From NCBI GenBank assembly GCA_008638415.1, contig VWVT01000023.1, positions 16,334 to 80,333 of the forward strand: DNA of 64,000 bases, written 5' to 3'. Both the position numbers and the translations under genes were made by a program. The first letter of the stretch is position 1, and each line of letters opens with the position of its first letter. Below the pieces are notes generated by a model. The model was not told the origin of the DNA and searched no databases. It saw only the letters and a program-made list of their open reading frames with translations. Source of the DNA: Nocardiopsis sinuspersici. Its GTDB lineage: Bacteria; Actinomycetota; Actinomycetes; Streptosporangiales; Streptosporangiaceae. Positions 40,658 to 49,434 of this stretch are shown piece after piece.

Positions 40658-42481
40658 ATGGAGACCCCCGCTCCCGACCCCCTCTTCGGTATCACGCTGC
40701 ACGAGCGCTACATCCTCGGCAAACGTCTCCGCAGCGGTGCCTCGGGAACCGTCCACGTCGCGCACGACCTCAGCGCCGACCAGACCGTCACGGTCACCGT
40801 CATGTACCCGTGGCTGGTGCACGACCACGGCGCCGTGCACGCGTTCCTGGAACGCGCCCAGACCCTGGAGGAGCTCTCCCACCCGGGGCTCGCGCGGACC
40901 CTCGGCCGAGGGCGCGACGGCGACCACGTGTACGCGGTCACCGAGTACCTGCAGGGGGAGACCCTCGCCCACGCGCTGGGCGAGGGAGGCCTCCGCTACC
41001 CGCCGCACGTGGCCCTGACCATCGTGGCCGGGATGCTCACCGCCCTCGACGTCGCCCACGGGGCGGGGACCGTGCACGGTGAACTGGACCTGGACAAGGT
41101 CGTGGTGGACGGCGAGGGCGGGGTGCGGGTCACCGGCTTCCCCCTGCTCTTCGACGCCGCGGAGGACGCCGGTCCGGAGACCCACACCGACGTGCACGCC
41201 GTCGGGCGGCTCCTGTACACACTGATCACCGGTGTGTCCGTCGCACCGGACGTCCACTCTCTGCGGCTCTCGTCCGTCGTCCCAGAGTCGCCGTCGGACC
41301 TGGACATGCTGGTCGCCAACGCCACCGACCCCAACCCGCGCTACCGCCCACGCGACGCGGGCCAGTACCTCACCGTCGTCGAACAGGTGCTGCGGTCGCT
41401 CTCCGGCTCCCCGGCCGACCTCGCCGCCGACGACACCAGGCCGATCCCGATCATCACCGACGTACCGGAGGAGCACCGGGCGGACCGGGGCGCACCCGTC
41501 CCACTGTGGCGGCGCGTCCCCGTGCTCGTCGGCGCGGGCCTGCTGGTCCTGGTGCTGTTCGCGGCCGGCTGGGCGCTGGTCCCGGACGACAGCGTCGAAC
41601 TGCCCGACGTCGTGGGCACCTCCACCGAGGAGGCCGAGGAGCGACTGGCCGCGCTCGACCTGGAGCTGGCCGTGCGGTTCGACGAGGCCTACAGCGACAC
41701 CGTCGACCCCGGGTCGGTCGCCGAGAGCACGCCCTCCGCGGGGAGCACGGTGGAGCGGGGCGCCGAGGTCCTGCTGTGGGTCTCCGCGGGTCCGCAGTTC
41801 GCCGAGATCCCCGACGTGGTCGGCGGAACCGAGGGCGAGGCGCGCGACGCGCTGCGCCGGACCGGCTTCACCGACATCGAGATCGTCCAGGAGCACTCCG
41901 CCGAGGAGGCGCCGGGCACCGTGCTGTCCACGGAGCCAGGGGTGGGCGAGGAGGGGGACCGCGAGGAACCCGTCGTCCTCCACGTGAGCGAGGGCGTCAT
42001 CGTCCCCACCCTGGTCGGCATGGCACAGGAGGACGCCGTCGCCGCGCTGGCCGGGCTCGGCCTGGCCGTGGAGGTCGCCGAGGAGCACCACGACACCGCG
42101 CCCGTGGGCGAGGTGAGCGGACAGACCCCCGAACCCGGCACGATCCTGCCGGAGGAGGGCACCGTCGCCGTCACCGTGTCCACCGGCCCCGCACCGGAGG
42201 AGCCCGAGGAGGAAGAGGAGGAGTCCGAGGAGGCCTCCCCCTCCGAGGACGACGGCGGACGGGGAGACCGGGGCGACCACGGCAACGGCGGCGGCCGCGG
42301 TGACCGGGAGAACTCCGGCGACGCCTGCGACGCACCGGAGTGGAACCAGGACACCGTCTACGAGGAGGGCGACCAGGTCCGGTACCAGGGCCGCGCGTAC
42401 GAGGCGCGATGGTGGATCCAGGGCTTCCCGCCGGGCGGCAGCGAGGAGTGGAACCCGTGGAAGGACAAGGGCTCCTGCTGA
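40658..42481 (+). CDS. Pseudokinase receptor with three PASTA domains and a C-terminal chitin-binding module
   Basis: The product has 607 residues. Residues 15-245 align to PknB-type kinase domains with a Gly-rich loop (RSGASGTV), but catalytic residues are lost: the VAIK Lys is Thr47 (VTVTVM), HRDxKPxN reads HGELDLDK (Asp to Glu142, Lys to Asp144, Asn to Lys147), and DFG reads GFP (160-162). A TM helix spans about 287-307. Three PASTA repeats follow (about 314-378, 382-445, 447-510), then a strongly acidic/Gly linker (513-555) and a CBM5/12-like module (EWNQDTVYEEGDQVRY, YEARWWIQG, flanked by Cys557 and Cys607). PASTA domains bind peptidoglycan fragments; CBM5/12 binds chitin or related GlcNAc polymers. 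A non-catalytic envelope sensor is inferred. Confidence 0.88.
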   Translation: METPAPDPLFGITLHERYILGKRLRSGASGTVHVAHDLSADQTVTVTVMYPWLVHDHGAVHAFLERAQTLEELSHPGLARTLGRGRDGDHVYAVTEYLQGETLAHALGEGGLRYPPHVALTIVAGMLTALDVAHGAGTVHGELDLDKVVVDGEGGVRVTGFPLLFDAAEDAGPETHTDVHAVGRLLYTLITGVSVAPDVHSLRLSSVVPESPSDLDMLVANATDPNPRYRPRDAGQYLTVVEQVLRSLSGSPADLAADDTRPIPIITDVPEEHRADRGAPVPLWRRVPVLVGAGLLVLVLFAAGWALVPDDSVELPDVVGTSTEEAEERLAALDLELAVRFDEAYSDTVDPGSVAESTPSAGSTVERGAEVLLWVSAGPQFAEIPDVVGGTEGEARDALRRTGFTDIEIVQEHSAEEAPGTVLSTEPGVGEEGDREEPVVLHVSEGVIVPTLVGMAQEDAVAALAGLGLAVEVAEEHHDTAPVGEVSGQTPEPGTILPEEGTVAVTVSTGPAPEEPEEEEEESEEASPSEDDGGRGDRGDHGNGGGRGDRENSGDACDAPEWNQDTVYEEGDQVRYQGRAYEARWWIQGFPPGGSEEWNPWKDKGSC

Positions 42482-42482
42482 T

Positions 42483-42510
42483 CCCGGCCCTCGACGGACG
42501 TCGGGGCCGG
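42483..42510 (+). terminator. Hairpin after the pseudokinase gene
   Basis: CCCGGCCC-T-CGAC pairs with GTCG-GGGCCGGG around GGAC, with one bulged T, directly after the stop codon. Confidence 0.5.
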
Positions 42511-42677
42511 GGGGAGCCGGGGGACCTCCCGGAGCCTTCGTGAGCGGCCGGACGGCCGCGGCGCCCGCGTCCGGTCCGGCCACGCCACCAGGGCCGGGAG
42601 GACGGCGACGGCGTCGTCGACCAGGCCGGTCGTCCGTGAGAGCCCCATGGGATCACCCCGCGAACGCGGGGACCGCC

Positions 42678-42869
42678 TCACCGGGTCGTGCGCGCCTCCC
42701 GGTCCTCCTGGTACAGGCGGCCCGCGTAGGCTGCCCACACCACCAGGACGACACCGGCCACGGCGTAGCCGGCGAGGCCGGACCACGCGAAGGGAAGATA
42801 CGCGCCGAGCAGGACGGACCCGCTGGTCAGGAGGGCGAGAACGATATGGGCGAGCCTCTTCTTGTCCAC
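42678..42869 (-). CDS. Small two-TM membrane protein
   Basis: The product has 63 residues. The GTG at 42869 follows GGTGATGGGGCA. Two hydrophobic segments are clear (IVLALLTSGSVLLGAYLPF and LAGYAVAGVVLVVWAAYAG), with a basic start (DKKR) and a charged tail (RLYQEDREARTTR). I do not recognise a family. It has the length and codon use of a real small gene. It is read opposite to its neighbours. Confidence 0.55.
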   Translation of the reverse strand: MDKKRLAHIVLALLTSGSVLLGAYLPFAWSGLAGYAVAGVVLVVWAAYAGRLYQEDREARTTR

Positions 42870-43084
42870 TGCCCCATCACCTGTCCGAATCCCTGTGGGG
42901 GTCTGCCGACGCGGAAAGCCGGCCGCACCGGCGGCCGTACCCGTTCCGAGCCCTTCGACGCGCCCGGCACCGCCGGGACTCCGCCGGCCGCCACCGGCGA
43001 CGCGGCGGACCGGTGCTCCCACCACGGCACCGGATGCGCCGGGGAGCGGAAGCCGGTGGCGAGTGACGTCCGTGGGACCGCCTG

Positions 43085-43495
43085 ATGGACCTCTGGGTCG
43101 GCGTCCTCGCGGGCGCCGTGGGCGGGCTGGTGCTGCTGTGGCTGCTCGCGCTGGCCGCCGTCGCCCTCGCCCGGCCCCGGGGCAACCTGCTCGCCGAGGC
43201 CGTGCGGCTCCTTCCCGACCTGCTGCGGCTCGTGTCCCGGCTGGCCCGCGACCGGGCACTGCCGCGCGGGGTCCGCGTGCGGCTGTGGCTGCTTCTGGCC
43301 TACCTCGCCCTGCCTGTCGACCTGGTGCCCGACTTCGTCCCCGTCCTCGGCTACGCCGACGACGCGATCATCGTCGCCCTCGTCCTGCGCTCGGTCGTGC
43401 GCAACGCCGGGGAACAGGCGCTGGAGCGCCACTGGCCCGGCACCCCGGACGGTCTGGCGGCCGTGCGCCGCCTCGCCGGACGCTCCGCGGACTGA
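43085..43495 (+). CDS. DUF1232/YkvA-family membrane protein
   Basis: The product has 136 residues. One long N-terminal TM segment (VLAGAVGGLVLLWLLALAAVAL) is followed by the DUF1232 signature (YLALPVDLVPDFVPVLGYADD) and a second hydrophobic helix. YkvA-type proteins are widespread small membrane proteins of unknown function. The ATG at 43085 has only a weak upstream GGGA. Confidence 0.85.
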   Translation: MDLWVGVLAGAVGGLVLLWLLALAAVALARPRGNLLAEAVRLLPDLLRLVSRLARDRALPRGVRVRLWLLLAYLALPVDLVPDFVPVLGYADDAIIVALVLRSVVRNAGEQALERHWPGTPDGLAAVRRLAGRSAD

Positions 43496-43563
43496 CGTGG
43501 CCGGAGCCGGACGGAGCACTTCCAGCCCCGTCCTGACAGCGCATGTGGGTCCCCCGTACACCG

Positions 43564-43577
43564 ATTCGGGACCGAAT
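43564..43577. promoter_or_regulatory. Inverted repeat ATTCGG-GA-CCGAAT upstream of the ABC importer operon
   Basis: A perfect 6-bp-arm repeat lies about 115 bases before the first gene of the operon. A looser repeat ATGT-N7-ACAT follows (about 43580-43594). Both are candidate operators for a catabolic regulator. Confidence 0.35.
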
Positions 43578-43691
43578 GTATGTGCTCGCTACATGTGAAA
43601 CGGGTCACCCCGGTTCTACCTTCGGGTTGGCACCCCATCCCCCAGCTCGGGCGGTTGTGTCGGACAGACGGGTGCCGACTGGAGGAGAGAA

Positions 43692-44867
43692 ATGCGCAAG
43701 ACCCCCCTGACCGCCGCCTTCTGCGCGGTCGTCCTCGCCGTGTCCGCCTGCGGAAGCCCCGGTGAGGCCGCCGGGGGAGGCGAGGACGCGCCCATCAAGG
43801 TCGGCATCGTCTACTCCGCCACCGGTCCCCTCGCCAGCTACGGCGAGCAGTACAAGCAGGGATTCGAGGCCGGGCTCGACCACGCCACCGACGGCACCAT
43901 GGAGATCGACGGCCGCCCCGTCGAGGTCGAGTTCATGGACGACGCCGGAGACCCGACCAAGGCCGTCTCCGCCACCCGCGAGCTCATCGGCACCGGCCAC
44001 GACATCATCGCCGGGTCCACCGCCTCCGGCATCGCCGTCCAGGTCGCCCCGCTCGCCGAGCAGAACGACGTCCTCTTCGTCTCCGGGCCCGCGGCCACCG
44101 ACGCCATCAGCGGGATCAACGACCACACCTTCCGCTCCGGCCGCCAGACCTACCAGGACATCCTCACTGCGAGCACCTTCATGGAGGACCCCGAGGGGGC
44201 GGAGGTCCTGGTGTTCGCCCAGCAGAACGCCTTCGGACAGGACAACGTCTCCGCCGTCACCGAGGTCCTCGAAGCGGAGGGCGCCAGCGTCGACAGCGTC
44301 CTGGCCCCGCCGGACACCACCGACCTCACCCCCTTCGCCGAGCAGGTCAGCCAGGCCGAGCCCGACCTGGTCTTTGTCGCGTGGGCGGGTGAGACCGCCT
44401 CCGCCATGTGGCGGTCCCTGGACCAGCAGGGCATCCTCGACTCCACCGAGGTCGTCACCGGCCTGGACATCAAGCCGTCCTACCCGATCTTCGGAGAGGC
44501 GGGCGGAAGCATCTCCTTCCTCTCCCACTACTTCGACGGCGCCTCCGACACCGAGCTCGCCCAGGTCATGAAGGAGTCCGTCGAGGCCGGGGGCGGCACC
44601 GTCGACCTCTTCACCCCCGACGGCTTCACCGCGGCCCAGATGATCGTGCACGCCGCCGGCGCCGGAGACGACGTCCAGGACCGCATCGGCGCTCTGGAGG
44701 GCTGGACCTTCGACGGGGTCAAGGGCGAGCTCACCATCAGGGCCGAGGACCACGCCCTCGTCCAGCCCATGTACCAGGTCGAGCTGGTCGGCGAGGGCGA
44801 GGACGCCCACCCCGAGCTGGTCGCGGAGATCCCCGCCGCGGACGTCGAGCCCGCGGTCGCGGAGTAG
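43692..44867 (+). CDS. Liv-type (branched-chain amino-acid family) substrate-binding lipoprotein
   Basis: The product has 391 residues. The ATG at 43692 follows GGAGGAGAGAA. A lipoprotein signal ends in LAVSACGS. The mature part is a type I periplasmic-binding fold (IKVGIVYSATGPLASYGEQYKQGFEAGL, FVSGPAATDAI, FAQQNAFGQDN). The family includes binders of branched-chain amino acids, amides, urea and carboxylic acids, so the ligand is not fixed by fold. It heads a tightly packed six-gene operon. The nearby depolymerase and dehydrogenase make a short hydroxyacid a candidate ligand. Confidence 0.9.
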   Translation: MRKTPLTAAFCAVVLAVSACGSPGEAAGGGEDAPIKVGIVYSATGPLASYGEQYKQGFEAGLDHATDGTMEIDGRPVEVEFMDDAGDPTKAVSATRELIGTGHDIIAGSTASGIAVQVAPLAEQNDVLFVSGPAATDAISGINDHTFRSGRQTYQDILTASTFMEDPEGAEVLVFAQQNAFGQDNVSAVTEVLEAEGASVDSVLAPPDTTDLTPFAEQVSQAEPDLVFVAWAGETASAMWRSLDQQGILDSTEVVTGLDIKPSYPIFGEAGGSISFLSHYFDGASDTELAQVMKESVEAGGGTVDLFTPDGFTAAQMIVHAAGAGDDVQDRIGALEGWTFDGVKGELTIRAEDHALVQPMYQVELVGEGEDAHPELVAEIPAADVEPAVAE

Positions 44868-44869
44868 GC

Positions 44870-45700
44870 ATGGCACCCGAACCCACGGACACCACCGGGA
44901 CCGCGGAGGCGGCCACCGCCGTCCCCGGCCCGTCCGGCACGGGCGCCCCCGGCGCCGTCCCGGGCCTGGCCCTGGAGCACCTGAGCTGGTCGGTCGGCGG
45001 CGCCGTCATCGTCGACGACGTCACCATGCGCGTGGACGAGGGCGAGTTCGTCGCCCTCATCGGCCCCAACGGCGCGGGCAAGACCTCCCTGTTCAACCTG
45101 GTCTCCGGACTGACCAGGCCCACGGGCGGCAGCGTCCGCCTCGCCGGTACCGACGTCACCCGGTACGCGCCCCACCGCCGCGCGCGGCTCGGCATGGGAC
45201 GCACCTTCCAGACCTCCAGCGTCTTCGGCGACCTCACCGTGGGCGCCAACGTCGGCCTGGCCGTCCAGGCCCGCACGGGCGAGTCCCGCCGCTTCTGGCG
45301 CAGGGCCACCCCCGACGGCGGCGCGGAGGCCACCGCCGTCCTGGACCTGGTCCGTGTCTCCCACCGGACGGACGCCCTCGCCGGCGACCTGTCCCACGGC
45401 GACAAGCGCAAGCTCGAACTCGCCCTCCTCCTGGCCCGCCGCCCCCGCCTGATCCTCCTGGACGAGCCCATGGCCGGGGTCAGCGCCGGGGAGATCGGCG
45501 AGCTCACCACCGTCATCCGGGACGTGCACCGCGAACAGGGCTGCACCGTCCTCATGGTCGAACACCACATGGAGGTGCTCCTCGACATGGCCGACCGCCT
45601 GGCCGTGATGCACCACGGCGCCCTGCTGGCCTTCACCGACCCGGACTCGGCCATGGCCGACCCCGACGTGCAGGCCGCCTACCTCGGGGACGGGGCGTGA
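44870..45700 (+). CDS. Liv-type ABC transporter ATP-binding protein (LivG-like)
   Basis: The product has 276 residues. The ATG at 44870 lies 2 bases after the preceding stop. After an Ala/Pro-rich N-terminus it has Walker A (GPNGAGKTS), the LivG insertion (GMGRTFQTSSVFGDLTVGANV), signature LSHGDKRKLELAL and Walker B LILLDEPMAGVS. The signature deviates from LSGGQ, as is normal in LivG. It powers uptake with the next ATPase. Its stop overlaps the next GTG. Confidence 0.92.
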   Translation: MAPEPTDTTGTAEAATAVPGPSGTGAPGAVPGLALEHLSWSVGGAVIVDDVTMRVDEGEFVALIGPNGAGKTSLFNLVSGLTRPTGGSVRLAGTDVTRYAPHRRARLGMGRTFQTSSVFGDLTVGANVGLAVQARTGESRRFWRRATPDGGAEATAVLDLVRVSHRTDALAGDLSHGDKRKLELALLLARRPRLILLDEPMAGVSAGEIGELTTVIRDVHREQGCTVLMVEHHMEVLLDMADRLAVMHHGALLAFTDPDSAMADPDVQAAYLGDGA

Positions 45701-46482
45701 GCGCCGGAGGGCCGCTGCTGGACGCGGCCGACCTCCAGGTGTGGATCGAGGGCTCGCACATCCTCCAGGGGGTGTCCTTCTCCATGCCGGGCCGAGGCGT
45801 CACCGCGCTCCTGGGCCGCAACGGCGTCGGCAAGACCACCACCGTCAAGGCCCTGCTCGGACTGGTGCCGCGCACCGGCCGGGTGGACTTCGACGGCGCG
45901 GACATCACCGCCCACCCCACCCACGCCATCGTCGCCCGGGGCATCGGCTACGTGCCCGAGGACCGCGGGGTCTTCTCCGCCCTCACCGTCGCCGAGAACC
46001 TGCGCATCGCCGAACGCCGTCCCGGCAGGCACCGCTACGACCTCGTCCACGAGCTGTTCCCCGAGATCGGGAAGCGGGCCGACCAGCCCGCGGGCACCCT
46101 CTCCGGAGGCCAGCAGCAGATGCTCGCCATCGGCCGGGCCCTGCTCAACGACAACAAGCTCCTCATCGTGGACGAGCCCACCAAGGGCCTCGCGCCCCGC
46201 GTCGTCCGCGAGGTCGCCGACGCCGTCGCCCGCGCCGCGAAGCAGGTGCCGGTCCTGCTCGTGGAGCAGAACCTGTCCCTGGTCCGCCGGGTCGCCGACC
46301 GGACCGTGGTGCTCGACGCGGGCCGCGTGGTCCACACCGGGCCCGCCCTGGAACTGCTCGACGACGCCGACCGCGTCCGCGAACTCCTCGGCGTGGCCCG
46401 CACGGCCGCCGGGCCCGGGGGCACGGACAGCGCCCCCTCCACCTCCACCGCCGAGACCGCCGAAGGGAGGCGGCCCGCGTGA
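45697..46482 (+). CDS. Liv-type ABC transporter ATP-binding protein (LivF-like)
   Basis: The product has 261 residues. The GTG at 45697 overlaps the stop of the previous gene. Walker A (GRNGVGKTT), the LivF-typical GIGYVPEDRGVFSALTVAENL, signature LSGGQQQMLAIGRAL and Walker B LLIVDEPTKGLAP are complete. It pairs with the LivG-like subunit. The gene ends inside the GTG start of the first permease. Confidence 0.93.
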   Translation: MSAGGPLLDAADLQVWIEGSHILQGVSFSMPGRGVTALLGRNGVGKTTTVKALLGLVPRTGRVDFDGADITAHPTHAIVARGIGYVPEDRGVFSALTVAENLRIAERRPGRHRYDLVHELFPEIGKRADQPAGTLSGGQQQMLAIGRALLNDNKLLIVDEPTKGLAPRVVREVADAVARAAKQVPVLLVEQNLSLVRRVADRTVVLDAGRVVHTGPALELLDDADRVRELLGVARTAAGPGGTDSAPSTSTAETAEGRRPA

Positions 46483-47378
46483 GCACCGTCATCCTCCTCG
46501 CCATCACCGGGCTCGGCCTGGGCGCCCTCTACTTCCTCATCGCCTCCGGGCTCTCGCTGATCTTCGGCCTGATGGACGTGCTCAACTTCGCGCACGGCGC
46601 CTTCCTGGCCATCGGCGCCTACGGAACCTGGTGGGCCGCCGAGTACCTGCCCGGAGCCGGGCCCGCCGGGTTCGGCTTCCTGCTCGCCGTCGCCTTCGGC
46701 GTGGCCGCGGGCACCCTGGCCGCCACCCTGGTCGAACTCTGCGTCATCCGCCCTCTCTACGGCAGGCACCGCGAACAGATCCTCGCCACGGTCGGCCTGA
46801 GCCTGGCCGTCCCCGCGCTCATCCAGGCGGTCTGGGGCGCCGACCCGCTCACCTTCCCCAAGCCCGAACTGGTGAGCGGCGCCGCCTCCGTCCTCGGCGT
46901 GCACATCCCCAGGGACCGCTTCCTGCTCATCCTGGCCGCCGTCGCCGTGTTCGCGGCCCTGTGGCTGTTCAACTCGCGTACCCGCTACGGGCTCATCGTC
47001 CGCGCGGGCGTGCAGGACCGGGCCATGGTCACCGCCCTCGGCATCGACGTGCGCAGGGCCTTCACGCTGGTGTTCGCCATCGGCGGTGCCGCCGCGGCCC
47101 TGGCCGGTGCGCTGAGCGGCCTGTACTTCGGCGTGGTCACCCCCACCCAGGGGCTGTCCCTGCTGATCTTCGCGTTCATCGTCGTGGTGATCGGCGGGAC
47201 CACCTCGCTCACCGGCTGCGCGATCGCCTCCGTCACGGTCGGCCTCATCCAGCAGTTCGCCAACTACTACACCGTCGCCGGGCTCGGCGACATCGCCGTG
47301 GTCATCGTCCTGGCCCTCGTGCTACTCACCAGGCAGGGCGGTCTGACCGCGAAGAAGTCCGCGGAGAGGGTGGCATGA
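46479..47378 (+). CDS. Liv-type ABC transporter permease (LivH-like)
   Basis: The product has 299 residues. The GTG at 46479 overlaps the previous stop. About eight TM segments are present, with the LivH start (GLGLGALYFLIASGLSLIFGLMDVLNFAHGAF read as ASGLSLIFGLMDVLNFAHG), ERPLYG-type loop as IRPLYGRHREQILATVGLS, and VIGGTTSLTGC. It forms the membrane channel with the LivM-like subunit. Confidence 0.92.
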   Translation: MSTVILLAITGLGLGALYFLIASGLSLIFGLMDVLNFAHGAFLAIGAYGTWWAAEYLPGAGPAGFGFLLAVAFGVAAGTLAATLVELCVIRPLYGRHREQILATVGLSLAVPALIQAVWGADPLTFPKPELVSGAASVLGVHIPRDRFLLILAAVAVFAALWLFNSRTRYGLIVRAGVQDRAMVTALGIDVRRAFTLVFAIGGAAAALAGALSGLYFGVVTPTQGLSLLIFAFIVVVIGGTTSLTGCAIASVTVGLIQQFANYYTVAGLGDIAVVIVLALVLLTRQGGLTAKKSAERVA

Positions 47379-48514
47379 TGACCGACACCGACGTGGCCGC
47401 CCAGGCCCCCGGCGCCAGTACTCCCGGCGGTGGCACCGCGCCGCCGGCCGCGGGCGGCGCCCGCCGGCGCCGACGCCCGCCCGCGTGGGCGGGCCCGGTC
47501 GCCGTCCTGGCGGTGGCGCTGTCCCTGCCCTTCTCCACCCTGTACGTCCCCGGACTGTTCGAGGGCGCCCTCAACAGCCCGTCCACCCTGCACCTGATCG
47601 CCTTCTGCCTGGTCCTCGGCGGACTGGCCACCAGCTACGACCTGCTCTACGGCCGGGTGGGACTGCTCTCCTTCGGGCACTCCCTCTACTTCGCCTGCGG
47701 CGCCTACACCGCCGCGCTGCTCATGCGGGTGGTCGAACTCCCGCTCCTGTGGTCGGCGCTGATCGCCGTCGCCGGCGGAACCCTGCTGTCCCTGGTCCTC
47801 GGCGCCGTCTCACTGCGCGTCAACGGCATAGCCCTGGCCATGGTCACCCTCGCCTTCGCCCAGGCCGGGTCCATCCTCATCTCCCGCGACCCCGGCCGCC
47901 TGACCGGTGGCGAGGAGGGCCTGTCCCTCAACACCGCCATGGTCCCGGACGCGTTCGTGGGCGTGGTCAACACCGTCAACCTGTACTGGGTGGCCGTCGC
48001 CTACGCCGCGGTCTCCGTCTGCGTCGTCTGGTGGCTGACCACCTCCCCGGTCGGCCGCGTCTGGCAGGGCATCCGCGCCAACGAGCAGCGCGTCGCCGTC
48101 CTCGGCGTCAACCCCTACCCCTACAAGCTCACGGCCTTCACCGTCGGAGGCGGCCTGGCCTCCCTGGGCGGCGTCGTCTACCTGCTGGTCGTCGGCGGTG
48201 TCACCCCCACCATCACCACCGCCGAGTTCACCCTCACCCTGCTGGTCATGGTGGCCCTGGGCGGCGCCGGCACCCGCTGGGGACCGCTGCTGGGCGCCGC
48301 CCTGTACACCTACGCCGACCACCGCCTCCTCCAATTGGGCGGCTCCGAGGCCTTCACCGCGCTGCCCGCGTGGATCGCCGCACCGCTGTCCCAGCCCCTG
48401 TTCATCCTCGGCACGCTGTTCGTGCTGATGGTGTTCTTCTTCCCGGGCGGACTCGTCGCCCTCCCCGGGCGCGTCCGCGCGGCCCTGCGTGACAGGAAGG
48501 ACGCACGGAAATGA
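47375..48514 (+). CDS. Liv-type ABC transporter permease (LivM-like)
   Basis: The product has 379 residues. The ATG at 47375 overlaps the previous stop; another ATG follows directly. An Ala/Gly/Arg-rich N-terminal tail of about 45 residues precedes the TM core. LivM features include YDLLYGRVGLLSFGHSLYF, GRVWQGIRANEQRVAVLGVNPYPYK split as VWQGIRANEQRV and GVNPYPYK, and the GGAGTRWGPLLGA loop. Its stop overlaps the ATG of a hydrolase gene. Confidence 0.92.
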   Translation: MMTDTDVAAQAPGASTPGGGTAPPAAGGARRRRRPPAWAGPVAVLAVALSLPFSTLYVPGLFEGALNSPSTLHLIAFCLVLGGLATSYDLLYGRVGLLSFGHSLYFACGAYTAALLMRVVELPLLWSALIAVAGGTLLSLVLGAVSLRVNGIALAMVTLAFAQAGSILISRDPGRLTGGEEGLSLNTAMVPDAFVGVVNTVNLYWVAVAYAAVSVCVVWWLTTSPVGRVWQGIRANEQRVAVLGVNPYPYKLTAFTVGGGLASLGGVVYLLVVGGVTPTITTAEFTLTLLVMVALGGAGTRWGPLLGAALYTYADHRLLQLGGSEAFTALPAWIAAPLSQPLFILGTLFVLMVFFFPGGLVALPGRVRAALRDRKDARK

Positions 48515-49434
48515 CCGACACCACCTGGACCGACGGGGACGAGTACACCGTCCCCGTCCCCGGGGCCGACCCGGCCGCCCACGGAGGCGGCCTGGCCGTC
48601 ACCCGCTGGGGCGGGGGCCCCGGCACACCGGTCCTGGCCGTCCACGGCATCACCGCCAACGGCCACTCCTTCGCCCGCCTCGCCGCCGAGCTGTCCGGGC
48701 TCGGCGGTCCGCCGCTGATCGCGCCGGACCTGCGCGGACGCGGACGCAGCGCACACCTGGCCGGACCGCGCGGCCTGGCCGCCCACGCCGACGACATGGC
48801 CGCCGTGCTCGACGCCCACGGGATCGGTGACACCGTCCTGGTCGGCCACTCCATGGGCGCGTTCGTCGCCTGCCTGGCCGCCGTCCGCCACCCCGACCGG
48901 GTGTCCGGGGTGCTGCTGGTCGACGGCGGGCACGGACTGCCCGCCCCTCCCGGGACCGACATCGACGCCGTGCTCGGCCCCGCCATGGCCCGCCTGCGCA
49001 TGACCTTCGAGGGGCCCGACCACTACCGGGACTTCTGGCGGCGCCACCCCGCCTTCGAGGGGCGATGGAACACCTGGGTGGACCACTACGTCCTGCGCGA
49101 CCTCACGGGGGAGCCGCCCGCCATGCGCTCCGCCTGCGACGAGGAGGCCGTGCGCGCGGACGGGGAGCAGGTCCTCGCCGACCCCGACGCGCTCGGCGCC
49201 GTGCACCGGCTGCCCTGCCCCGCCCGCCTGCTGTGGACGGCGCGCGGCCTCATGGACGAGAGCCCGGGACTGTACACGCGCGAACGCCTGGCCGGACTCC
49301 CCGAGGACCTGGTCACCGTCGAACTCCCCGACGACAACCACTACAGCCCGCTGTTCTCCTCAACCGCCGTCCTGGTCGCCCAGCAGGTCCACGCCCTTGT
49401 CCAGCAGTCCGTGCAGGTGCAGGGCGAGCTGTAG
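48511..49434 (+). CDS. Alpha/beta hydrolase at the end of the importer operon
   Basis: The product has 307 residues. The ATG at 48511 overlaps the LivM-like stop. The fold is complete: VLAVHGITANGHSF with the oxyanion HG, APDLRGRGRS, nucleophile Ser in VGHSMGAFV, an acid candidate in GLMDESPG and His in DDNHYSPLF. No signal peptide is present, so it is cytoplasmic. Its position in the importer operon suggests that it acts on the imported compound, perhaps an ester or oligomer. Its last 75 bases overlap the 3' end of the convergent regulator gene. Confidence 0.88.
   Translation: MTDTTWTDGDEYTVPVPGADPAAHGGGLAVTRWGGGPGTPVLAVHGITANGHSFARLAAELSGLGGPPLIAPDLRGRGRSAHLAGPRGLAAHADDMAAVLDAHGIGDTVLVGHSMGAFVACLAAVRHPDRVSGVLLVDGGHGLPAPPGTDIDAVLGPAMARLRMTFEGPDHYRDFWRRHPAFEGRWNTWVDHYVLRDLTGEPPAMRSACDEEAVRADGEQVLADPDALGAVHRLPCPARLLWTARGLMDESPGLYTRERLAGLPEDLVTVELPDDNHYSPLFSSTAVLVAQQVHALVQQSVQVQGEL

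Noticed and set aside
39470-42583. 1037-codon minus-strand open frame over the pseudokinase gene
   Set aside because: It is antisense to a gene with clear kinase-like, PASTA and CBM domains, and its left part covers the ADP-ribosylglycohydrolase gene in a wrong frame.
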